Shown one piece after another: positions 26,505 to 33,493 of a stretch of 64,000 nt of DNA; positions within the stretch are counted from its first letter, which is position 1, and the number at the start of each line of letters is the position of its first letter. The stretch comes from Bacteroidales bacterium (lineage in GTDB: Bacteria > Bacteroidota > Bacteroidia > Bacteroidales > F082). The stretch spans positions 27,491 to 91,490 of the forward strand of contig JAGCPJ010000002.1 of assembly GCA_017965765.1 (NCBI GenBank), read 5' to 3'. Position numbers and translations under genes: made by a program. The notes under the pieces are model-generated. The model was not told the DNA's origin. It worked only from the letters and a program-made list of their open reading frames with translations, and ran no database searches.

Positions 26505-26525
26505 TTTTCTTAGGTTTAGTCTCTA

Positions 26526-26533
26526 CAAAGATA
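26526..26533 (-). promoter_or_regulatory. -7 box TATCTTTG for the lipoprotein/rSAM operon
   Basis: On the minus strand this reads TATCTTTG, a full match to the Bacteroidota -7 consensus TAnnTTTG, 22 bp upstream of the lipoprotein ATG. It is part of a divergent pair with the box at 26574-26581. Confidence 0.65.
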
Positions 26534-26573
26534 AAACTTTTTTTGGATGTTGAAAAGGATTGGTTAAAAAATG

Positions 26574-26581
26574 TAATTTTG
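26574..26581 (+). promoter_or_regulatory. -7 box TAATTTTG for the acyltransferase gene
   Basis: TAATTTTG matches TAnnTTTG and ends 18 bp before the ATG at 26600. A TTG at 26550-26552 lies 21 bp upstream, a fitting -33 element. Confidence 0.65.
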
Positions 26582-26599
26582 CTTTAAGTATCTGATGTT

Positions 26600-27622
26600 A
26601 TGACGAACAAAAAACACATTCCTTGGATCGACAAAGCGAAGGCTGTTGCGATGGCCATGGTTGTGTTCAGTCATGCAGAGATGGGATATGGTTATCTTCA
26701 AAAAACCCTATTGAGTTTTCTTTTCCCATGGATCATCAATATCTTCTTCTTCCTGTCCGGCTATCTGTTATATAGGAAACAACTCACTGAGCCTTTGATC
26801 GTTGAAGACAGGAAGACTTTTCCAAGGAATGGAGCCAAGAGCTTGTTGTCCAATATCGTGTTCCGTATGATTCTCCCAGCGTTGTTGTTTTCACTGATAG
26901 AGTTTTTCCCCAGGAGTTTGCTCCTTGGGAACGGATTTGAGTGGGGGAGGTTCTTGTTCAAGACCATTGGCGGTGGCACCTTCTGGTTCATCAGTGCCTT
27001 GACACTCGCCGAATTGTTCACTTTGTTGATGCTTCTTACCAGGAAACGGAACGTGTGGTTCTATGTGCTGCTCTCGGTACTTGTGGCCAGCGTGGGGCTT
27101 TTGATGGCCAATTTCAGACTGGAGCTTTTCCCCAAGGGCTACTGGGCGTATAAGAACGGGATGATAGCCATGCTGTTCTTGGCCTTGGGCGCCTTGTATT
27201 GGAAATATGAGCAACAGGTCGATCGTTTCCTGAAATGGTATGTCCTGCTGCCGATGGCCATCGTTTTCGTGGTGCTGGCACTGTCGTTTGAGTTTGTGCA
27301 GTACAACACCCGGATGTCCATCCCGTCGTTCGTTGCCAGCTTGTTCTCAATTCTGTTGATTATTCAAGGCTGCAAGCGGCTGCCTGAAAACCGTTTTTTG
27401 AGTTTTATCGGCAAGAACTCCCTGGGCTTTTATCTATTGAGTGGCTCCATACCGATGCTGCTGGGTGGTGTGGCCTATACCTACTACCCGGGTCATTGGT
27501 GGTTGGTCTTGTTGTTATGGTTGGTGGGATTTGCCTTGATCTACTTGGCGGTGAAACTCATCGTGCGTTGGATGCCGTGGCTCTTGGACCTTAGGAAACT
27601 ATCCCGCAGCCGTCTTACTTGA
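26600..27622 (+). CDS. Membrane acyltransferase, acyltransferase-3 family
   Basis: A 340-residue polytopic membrane protein with the family N-terminus IPWIDKAKAVAMAMVVFSH (His near 26) and IINIFFFLSGYLLYRK (about 47-62), followed by about nine more hydrophobic segments. It belongs to the same broad family as the protein at 1416-2462 but is only distantly similar and stands outside the polysaccharide operon, with its own promoter. Members transfer acetyl or other acyl groups to cell-surface sugars. Its stop overlaps the end of the convergent DUF2147 gene by 8 bp. Confidence 0.82.
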   Translation: MTNKKHIPWIDKAKAVAMAMVVFSHAEMGYGYLQKTLLSFLFPWIINIFFFLSGYLLYRKQLTEPLIVEDRKTFPRNGAKSLLSNIVFRMILPALLFSLIEFFPRSLLLGNGFEWGRFLFKTIGGGTFWFISALTLAELFTLLMLLTRKRNVWFYVLLSVLVASVGLLMANFRLELFPKGYWAYKNGMIAMLFLALGALYWKYEQQVDRFLKWYVLLPMAIVFVVLALSFEFVQYNTRMSIPSFVASLFSILLIIQGCKRLPENRFLSFIGKNSLGFYLLSGSIPMLLGGVAYTYYPGHWWLVLLLWLVGFALIYLAVKLIVRWMPWLLDLRKLSRSRLT

Positions 27623-28073
27623 TTTTTTTCCAATACACGCTTTCGCCAATGCCGAGGACGCTTCCCCTGAGTTTGAGAATCCCGTCGTCGGTGAATTCAA
27701 TTTGAAGGTTGGCTCGGATGCCGCGCTGAGGATCGTAGATCTTGGTGCCGCCCCAGCGTTGGTCCTTGGCATAGTATTTCAGCCCAGAAAAAAGCACGAT
27801 CTGGTCGCAAGGAGTATTGCGCAGGCTCTTGTCATGGTTTTTGGTGTCGAGCAGCTTGTTCCCGTTGGCGTCCTTGTCCTTTTCAAGCCAGATCACCTGA
27901 CCGGTGTAGGTGCCGTCTTTCTGTTTTGTGATGCTGACCTTGAACTGGTCATCGCCTTGTTTTCCCAAATAAGTGCCAATGATGTTGTCGCCATTGGCGT
28001 TCAGTGTATTTTGTGCTAGGGCTGACCCGACAAAGAGGGTGAGCATGACGATGAAAGCTAGTGCTTTTTTCAT
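27615..28073 (-). CDS. DUF2147 domain secreted protein
   Basis: A 152-residue protein with a signal peptide (MKKALAFIVMLTLFVGSALAQ), then a single DUF2147 domain: NIIGTYLGKQGDDQFKV, GTYTGQVIWLEKDKDANG, ILFSGL-like LFSGLKYYAKDQRW, KIYDPQRGIRANLQ and a closing LRGSVLGIGESVYWKK. This small beta-rich domain is common in Bacteroidota periplasmic proteins of unknown function. I start at 28073, where the signal peptide begins, rather than eight codons upstream. It is divergent from the outer-membrane barrel gene at 28147. Confidence 0.85.
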   Translation of the reverse strand: MKKALAFIVMLTLFVGSALAQNTLNANGDNIIGTYLGKQGDDQFKVSITKQKDGTYTGQVIWLEKDKDANGNKLLDTKNHDKSLRNTPCDQIVLFSGLKYYAKDQRWGGTKIYDPQRGIRANLQIEFTDDGILKLRGSVLGIGESVYWKKIK

Positions 28074-28146
28074 GGGTTTCGTATTTTTATTCAACAACGC
28101 AAAAATAAACCATTTTGTTGTATTTTTACAACCTAATCCGCAAGAA

Positions 28147-28896
28147 ATGAATAGAATTAGGTTGTTTCTATGTATATCGCTGATTATCAGTACGATATGT
28201 GTTTTCGGCCAAAGGAAATGGCATTACAATGTGGGTCTCGGGGCTTCCTTGCACACGGGCAATGTCAACAATTGTAACGTCAGCCACGATGCCGCTTTGA
28301 ACCGCAACGACAGCATCGTTGCGTTCGATTTCAATTATCGGTTCCTTTACAGCTCCCTCATCCAGCGAAATGACCTGGGGCGTCAATGGGAAGAAACCAA
28401 TTTTGAAATCAATGGGGGCGTGAAGATGGATTTGTATCAGTATGACAAATACTCTCCGTTCCTTGCTTGTGAGATGTTGACGAACAAATACAAGGGTTAT
28501 GATCTCAAGCTCAGCGGACTAGTGGGGTTCAAGTATAGGATATACACCATCCCATCCATCTGCGACTATTCGGTCAGCGCCGCCTTTGTTTACGATTGGA
28601 ATGATTTTACCGATGCGACGGTCCTTCCCAACAACAACTATCGCATCTCGATTCGTCCCAAGATCAAGCAGAAACTAGCCGATAACCTGAGCCTATACCA
28701 TTGTACATTCATCCAGCCCTCGGTGCTCGATTTTGGCGATTACATCATCAACTGCGTGACCAAGCTGCAGACCCAGATCACCAGGATGTTGTTCCTTGAC
28801 CTGTCTTTGACTTACGATTACCGTAGCCGTGTGCCTTCAGAGAACTACAGGCATCACGATGTCTTGTCAGAGGTTTCGGTAAGGTTCAAGATCTAG
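28147..28896 (+). CDS. DUF481-like outer membrane beta-barrel protein
   Basis: A 249-residue protein with a signal peptide (MNRIRLFLCISLIISTICVFG) followed by alternating amphipathic strands typical of small outer-membrane barrels, such as KWHYNVGLGASLHTGNVN, IVAFDFNYRFLYSS, LKLSGLVGFKYRIYT and a C-terminal strand SEVSVRFKI ending near an aromatic residue. LHTGNVN resembles the DUF481 family (salt-induced outer-membrane protein YdiY). The start at 28147 is chosen because the upstream in-frame codons run through the intergenic region. Function unknown. It converges with the GH97 gene with a 4-bp overlap. Confidence 0.7.
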   Translation: MNRIRLFLCISLIISTICVFGQRKWHYNVGLGASLHTGNVNNCNVSHDAALNRNDSIVAFDFNYRFLYSSLIQRNDLGRQWEETNFEINGGVKMDLYQYDKYSPFLACEMLTNKYKGYDLKLSGLVGFKYRIYTIPSICDYSVSAAFVYDWNDFTDATVLPNNNYRISIRPKIKQKLADNLSLYHCTFIQPSVLDFGDYIINCVTKLQTQITRMLFLDLSLTYDYRSRVPSENYRHHDVLSEVSVRFKI

Positions 28897-31265
28897 AGGG
28901 ATCTGAGCGATATGGCGAAACCGCCGCAAGGCGCCATCTTAAGCTTCAGCACGGATTTCGAGGTGACCTTCTTCTTCGAGATGGTGTATGCTTGAGGGTT
29001 ATATTTTAATGCGGAATTCGGAATGCGGAATTCGGAATTATCGGGGAGGCCGCAGGCGTTCTTGGCGTCAGCGTAGATGATGGCTTCATATTTCACACCG
29101 GGCTTCAGAAAATCCAGTTTCACCGTCACCTCACGTGCGTTTTCGTCAGTGATACCTCCGACGTACCAAACGTCGTGGGGAGTGGGGAGTGAGGAGTTGG
29201 GAGTGAGGAGTTCCACGTCATCGGGAATGGCATACACATAACGGGTGGCATTGCTGATGACGCCTTTTTTGCCGTCGGACAAGGCGGAGAGGCCTTCGGC
29301 GGCTTTGTTCAGCGAGGAGAGCTTGGGATGGCGGGCGGTGACGATGTAATCGCCGGGCTCAGCCATCAGGTAGATGCTGGTGTCCCAATCCACGGCGACG
29401 TCTTTGATGAACTGGAAGGCGTCCAGGTAAGGCTCATAGTGTTCGGGGAAGTCGGCGGCCATTTGCAGCGGCGAGTAGAAGGTGACGTACAGGCCCAACT
29501 GGTTACAGATGGTGTGGTGCATCTGTTTGCCCCAGAGGACGATCTTGCCCATGTCGGGCTCAAAGATACCGGGGGTGTAGTCCATGGGTCCTCCTTGTAG
29601 TCTGGTGAAAGGCAGGATGGTGGTATGTCCCGGCTTGATGCGCTCACGGAACTCGGTGCCCATGGCGCTCTCATTGCCGATCATGTTGGGCCAGGTGCGG
29701 CAGAGACCGGTGGGCCTGACGGCCTCGTGTGAATTCACCATGATATGGTGCTTGGCGGCTTCCACGATGGCATAGTGGTAGTGGTTGTTGATGGGCTGGC
29801 TGTAGTGGCCTTCGCCGAAGGGGATGATGGTGCCCACGTAGCCGCCTTTCACTGCATCGTAGCCATATTGGTTCATCAAGTTGTAGGCCTTTTCCATCCA
29901 TCGCTCGTAGTTGACCGTGGAAGCGGAGCTCTCGTGGTGCATGAGGAGACGGATGCCTTTCTCATGAGCATACTTGTTGAGTGCGGGAAGGTCGAAATCC
30001 GGGTAGGGGGTGAGGAAGTCGAACACGAATTCTTTCTGTTTGCCGTACCAATCTTCCCATCCGATGTTCCATCCTTCGATAAGCAGTGCATCAAAACCGT
30101 GCTCCGCCGCGAAGTCGATGTAACGGCGTACGTTGGCGTTGTTGGCACCATGGGTTCCGTTAGGCGTGGCATGTTCATAGTCGGTCAATCCCAGCTTCAC
30201 TGAGGGGAAGTCGTTAGTGTAGGACCAGGTGCTCTTTCCTGAGATCATCTCCCACCAAACCCCCATGTACTTGACGGGGTGGATCCAGGAGACATCTTCC
30301 AAGACGCAAGGGTCGTTGAGGTTGAGGATCAACCGCGAGGCAAGGACATCCGTGGCTTTCTCGCAGACCATCACCGTGCGCCAAGGAGTGGTGCACGGGG
30401 TCTGGATGCGGCCTTTGTAACCGGTGGCATCGGGGCAGAGGAAGGCACGGAAGGTAAACGGAGAACTATCGGGTAAATCATTTTCCGTTTTCCGTTCTCC
30501 GTTCTCCGTTACTAAATCAAGGTGCATGGTGGGGAAGTCGAGTGTGGCTGCTTCGTGGATGTTGATGTAAAGGCCATTGTCGGTCTTCATCTGCAACGCA
30601 GTCTGCACGCCAGTCTTGGAAAAAGCCGTCCAAGGCCATCCGCCGTCTTTGTGGCCTGCCTCCCATAACTCGGGAATCTGCGACAGTCGCGACTCGGTGT
30701 AGTTGTACTCTTGGGTGTCCAGATCTCCAGGAATCCACCAAGCCTTGTGGTCGCCGGCCATGACAAACTCGGTCATCTCTTCCTTGAACCAGAAACAGAC
30801 CAGCGAGTTCTCAATGGGGAACTCGTAACGAAAGCCCAAGCCGTCGTCGTAGAGCCGGAAACGGATCTGCATCACGGTGGCCTTGCTTTCGGTGGAGTGG
30901 TCCATGCTCTCCACACTTCCTATGGGTTGTTCCAAGGTGACCAGTAGCTCGTTATAGTGGTTGCGTATCCGGGCTTCCTCTCCCCAGACAGGCTCCCAGG
31001 TCTCGTCAAAAGAATCGTATTTCGTGTCTTTCAAAACAAAAGCATGGAACAAGTCGTCACGCCACTCCAAGGTAAAGCCCATCCTGGAGGGCAGTACCAC
31101 TGGACTTCCGTTTCTGTTGAGGGCATAGTACGGTACGCCGTCCTTCAATTCAAAACTGAGTTCCAGCTTTCCGTCGGGACTGTTCAGTTTCACCGGTGCT
31201 GCGCCAAAGGCAAATTGCAGGATGCTAGTGGATAGTGCAAGAATTAAGAAGAGTGCTTTTTTCAT
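28893..31265 (-). CDS. GH97 family alpha-glucosidase-like glycoside hydrolase
   Basis: A 790-residue exported GH97 protein: signal peptide to about residue 21, N-terminal beta-sandwich (SPDGKLELSFELKDG near 29), a (beta/alpha)8 barrel with DALLIEGWNIGWEDWYG near 400, and a C-terminal beta domain. Glu residues in MHHESSAS (about 443), NSHEAVRPTG (about 512) and GNESAMGTEF (about 532) sit where inverting alpha-glucosidases such as SusB carry Glu439, Glu508 and Glu532, so an inverting mechanism is likely. Three 7-bp-period arrays are read through in frame (residues about 252, 686 and 743), all in loop-like segments. No SusC/SusD pair is adjacent, so its glycan source is not evident. Confidence 0.9.
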   Translation of the reverse strand: MKKALFLILALSTSILQFAFGAAPVKLNSPDGKLELSFELKDGVPYYALNRNGSPVVLPSRMGFTLEWRDDLFHAFVLKDTKYDSFDETWEPVWGEEARIRNHYNELLVTLEQPIGSVESMDHSTESKATVMQIRFRLYDDGLGFRYEFPIENSLVCFWFKEEMTEFVMAGDHKAWWIPGDLDTQEYNYTESRLSQIPELWEAGHKDGGWPWTAFSKTGVQTALQMKTDNGLYINIHEAATLDFPTMHLDLVTENGERKTENDLPDSSPFTFRAFLCPDATGYKGRIQTPCTTPWRTVMVCEKATDVLASRLILNLNDPCVLEDVSWIHPVKYMGVWWEMISGKSTWSYTNDFPSVKLGLTDYEHATPNGTHGANNANVRRYIDFAAEHGFDALLIEGWNIGWEDWYGKQKEFVFDFLTPYPDFDLPALNKYAHEKGIRLLMHHESSASTVNYERWMEKAYNLMNQYGYDAVKGGYVGTIIPFGEGHYSQPINNHYHYAIVEAAKHHIMVNSHEAVRPTGLCRTWPNMIGNESAMGTEFRERIKPGHTTILPFTRLQGGPMDYTPGIFEPDMGKIVLWGKQMHHTICNQLGLYVTFYSPLQMAADFPEHYEPYLDAFQFIKDVAVDWDTSIYLMAEPGDYIVTARHPKLSSLNKAAEGLSALSDGKKGVISNATRYVYAIPDDVELLTPNSSLPTPHDVWYVGGITDENAREVTVKLDFLKPGVKYEAIIYADAKNACGLPDNSEFRIPNSALKYNPQAYTISKKKVTSKSVLKLKMAPCGGFAISLRSL
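29011..29040 (-). repeat. Heptamer array in GH97 (GGAATTC type)
   Basis: Four units of GCGGAAT/TCGGAAT, encoding NSEFRIPNSA near residue 745 of the GH97 protein. Confidence 0.88.
29175..29212 (-). repeat. Heptamer array in GH97 (GGAGTGA type)
   Basis: Five units alternating GGGAGTG and AGGAGTT on the plus strand, encoding LLTPNSSLPTPH near residue 690 of the GH97 protein. Confidence 0.88.
30481..30510 (-). repeat. Heptamer array in GH97 (GGAAAAC type)
   Basis: Four units of TTTTCCG/TTCTCCG on the plus strand, encoding NGERKTEND near residue 255 of the GH97 protein. Confidence 0.88.
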
Positions 31266-31289
31266 GACAACTTGTTATTAATGTTTCCG

Positions 31290-31297
31290 CAAAGATA
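31290..31297 (-). promoter_or_regulatory. -7 box TATCTTTG for GH97
   Basis: Minus-strand TATCTTTG, a match to TAnnTTTG, 25 bp before the GH97 ATG. It is divergent from the box at 31306-31313, so the two promoters are nearly back to back. Confidence 0.62.
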
Positions 31298-31305
31298 AAA
31301 AAATG

Positions 31306-31313
31306 TAATTTTG
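31306..31313 (+). promoter_or_regulatory. -7 box TAATTTTG for lipoprotein gene 31336
   Basis: TAATTTTG matches TAnnTTTG and ends 22 bp before the ATG at 31336. Confidence 0.62.
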
Positions 31314-31335
31314 TCTCAAATTAAAACTTTTGCAC

Positions 31336-32466
31336 ATGAAAAAGTACATTTTCGTTATTGGCCTTTTGTGCCTGTTTTTGTATGCCTGCAACAACAATGG
31401 CAAGCAGGCTGTTGTCAAAGAAGAAAGCAAACCTATCCTGACCATCGACCAGGTGAATGAATCGTGGCAGACGACTACGATCAATGGTGTTGAGAGCAGT
31501 AACGTCCTGGAGTTGGTCAAGGCGTTCCATAAACAATGGCCGACCAAGTCAGTTGCTGCCTTGCTGGAGGACTTGAAGTTGCCTGAGGATCAAAGGCAGT
31601 ATATTACGGAGTATTATCCAGAGTTTGCTTTCATGAGTTTCGCCGAGGGTAGCGACGATGCCGATGCTGAACAGATGGAGGCGCGCCTGTGGCAACGCTC
31701 CAACGGACATCAACTCTTTGGCATCACCTTTTTCCAACCTTCCGCTGCCGTGAAGTCGTTTGTCGCCTTCTACGATTACGATCCCGCAAGCAAGACGCTG
31801 ACGCCGGAACCCAAAGACCTTTACACCTCTTCATACGCGAATACCGAGTTGGGTTATCATTTCACTCAGGAGAGTGACGATTTGGTGGCGAATGAGTATT
31901 TCTTCCATTGGTGGGCTGCCTTGCGTCACATCTATACTTGGAATGGAATGGACTTTGACGGTCCCATGATGGATTATGATGGCGTTGCCGACATCATGGA
32001 TGAGTTCGATCAGCAATACATGACCTACGAGATGGGTGATTTCTCCAAATATACCTTGATTGATATCGACGAGGACGGAGAACCTGAGCTTTGGATCAGC
32101 ACTGAGGACGAGGAATACCAGGCGGTGTTGTCCATTGTCGAGGGTGCAGTGACCATTGTGGCTGGCAAGGATTTCAAGCGCCACCTGATCTTTTATAAAG
32201 GTGTCGTAGGCGATGCCGGCGGCTGTGGCACGGGTTGCTTTTATGTGCATTACACGAAGCTGAAAGACAGCGCTACCGAGTTTACCTTGGGCATCATGGA
32301 GAGCTACAACTTTGAGACGGATGACTTGGATTACGAATACTACAAAGGCGAGGAGTTACTCACAGAAGCCGAGGGACAGGCGCTCTTGGATTCCTTCGGA
32401 GAGGTTCTCGAAGAGCCCGTGGTTGAATGGCGTCTGATATTGTTGGGAGAAGAAGAGGAATATTGA
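31336..32466 (+). CDS. Hypothetical lipoprotein
   Basis: A 376-residue predicted lipoprotein: MKKYIFVIGLLCLFLYACNN, lipobox LYAC with Cys near residue 18. The mature part is acidic (many Asp, Glu and Tyr) with no domain I can name. EIDEDGEPELWIS-like text (IDIDEDGEPELWIS, near 245) resembles a calcium-binding DxDxDG loop or an FG-GAP/VCBS-like strand common in Bacteroidota surface proteins. GDAGGCGTGCFYVHY (near 293) contains two close cysteines that could form a disulfide. The start at 31336 puts the basic residues right before the hydrophobic core. It is a single gene, opposite in direction to GH97 and followed by the convergent psuG. Confidence 0.7.
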   Translation: MKKYIFVIGLLCLFLYACNNNGKQAVVKEESKPILTIDQVNESWQTTTINGVESSNVLELVKAFHKQWPTKSVAALLEDLKLPEDQRQYITEYYPEFAFMSFAEGSDDADAEQMEARLWQRSNGHQLFGITFFQPSAAVKSFVAFYDYDPASKTLTPEPKDLYTSSYANTELGYHFTQESDDLVANEYFFHWWAALRHIYTWNGMDFDGPMMDYDGVADIMDEFDQQYMTYEMGDFSKYTLIDIDEDGEPELWISTEDEEYQAVLSIVEGAVTIVAGKDFKRHLIFYKGVVGDAGGCGTGCFYVHYTKLKDSATEFTLGIMESYNFETDDLDYEYYKGEELLTEAEGQALLDSFGEVLEEPVVEWRLILLGEEEEY

Positions 32467-32484
32467 TATTCCTAATTTAAGAAA

Positions 32485-33390
32485 CTATAAGAAAGCAGCT
32501 GTTTGTGCGGCCAACCTGGCGTTGTTCAGCACCAGCTGGATGTTGGAGGCGAGGCTGTCGCCGCCCGTGAGGTCTTTGACCCGTGCGAGCAGGTAGGGTG
32601 TCGTTTCCTTGCCATGGATGCCCAGACGTTTGGCGTCTGCGATGGCCTCGTCGATGGCAGCGTTGATGCGGTCTGCGTCCATGGAGTATTCCTCTGGAAT
32701 GGGGTTGGTGACGAGCATACCGCCGCCGAGTCCCATCTCTTGTTTGGCCTTAAAGGCTGCTGCCAATTCCTCAGGCGTGTCAAGGCGGTAATCCACCTTA
32801 AAGCCGCTCTTGCGGGTATAGAAGGCGGGCAGTTCTTCAGTGCCATATCCGATGACGGGGACGCCTTTGGTTTCAAGGTACTCCAAGGTGAGTCCCAGGT
32901 CGAGGATGGACTTGGCTCCGGCGCAGATGACCATGACAGGGGTGCGTGCCAGCTCTTCCAGGTCGGCGGAGATGTCCATGGTGACTTCAGCACCGCGATG
33001 CACACCGCCAACACCTCCGGTAGCGAACACTTTGATGCCTGCCAAAGCCGCGATGATCATGGTGGTGGCCACCGTGGTGGCGCCGTCTTGTCCCCGAGCC
33101 ACGAGCACGGGTAGATCGCGACGTGAAGCCTTGGTTACGGCAGGGCCTTTCTTGCCGAGATATTCGATTTCTTCATGGGTCAACCCGGCTTTCAAACGGC
33201 CTTTGATGACGGCGATAGTGGCGGGTATTGCGCCGCCTTCTCGGATGGTCTGTTCCACCCGTAACGCGGTTTCGACATTCTGGGGATAAGGCATTCCATG
33301 GGAGATGATGGTCGATTCAAGGGCCACAACAGGCTTGCCGGCTTGCATCGCGGCAGCCACTTCGGGCGAGAGGTCAAGGTATTTGTTCAT
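32485..33390 (-). CDS. psuG: Pseudouridine-5'-phosphate glycosidase
   Basis: A 301-residue PsuG: reversible cleavage of the C-glycosidic bond of pseudouridine-5'-phosphate to uracil and ribose-5-phosphate. Signature segments are PVVALESTIISHGMPYP (about 20-36), EGGAIPATIAVIKGRLKAGL (about 50-70), the Lys-containing KASRRDLP (about 88), TVATTMIIAALAGIKVFATG (about 104-123) and GGVGGVHRGAE (about 123-133), then NPIPEEYSMD (about 225). Length is normal. The matching kinase (psuK) is not adjacent but at 48236-49093. The promoter box is at 33409-33416. Confidence 0.93.
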   Translation of the reverse strand: MNKYLDLSPEVAAAMQAGKPVVALESTIISHGMPYPQNVETALRVEQTIREGGAIPATIAVIKGRLKAGLTHEEIEYLGKKGPAVTKASRRDLPVLVARGQDGATTVATTMIIAALAGIKVFATGGVGGVHRGAEVTMDISADLEELARTPVMVICAGAKSILDLGLTLEYLETKGVPVIGYGTEELPAFYTRKSGFKVDYRLDTPEELAAAFKAKQEMGLGGGMLVTNPIPEEYSMDADRINAAIDEAIADAKRLGIHGKETTPYLLARVKDLTGGDSLASNIQLVLNNARLAAQTAAFL

Positions 33391-33408
33391 GATATTCGAT
33401 TGTTACAG

Positions 33409-33416
33409 CAAAGATA
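33409..33416 (-). promoter_or_regulatory. -7 box TATCTTTG for psuG
   Basis: Minus-strand TATCTTTG, 18 bp upstream of the psuG ATG; a full match to TAnnTTTG. Confidence 0.6.
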
Positions 33417-33460
33417 GCGGTTTTTGTATTGGGCGATCATGCTATATTGAAAAAAATCTT

Positions 33461-33468
33461 TACTTTTG
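33461..33468 (+). promoter_or_regulatory. -7 box TACTTTTG for the DUF4062-like/L,D-transpeptidase gene
   Basis: TACTTTTG matches TAnnTTTG and ends 25 bp before the ATG at 33494. I see no well-spaced TTG at -33. Confidence 0.58.
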
Positions 33469-33493
33469 TGGTAACATTCAACTAAGCAAAACT

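Noticed and set aside
27973-28146. Extended start for the outer-membrane barrel gene
   Set aside because: It would overlap the divergent DUF2147 gene and remove the signal peptide from the N-terminus.
33305-33493. N-terminal extension of the DUF4062-like/transpeptidase frame
   Set aside because: The added 63 codons are antisense to psuG and lie upstream of the promoter box; the domain begins at ATG 33494.
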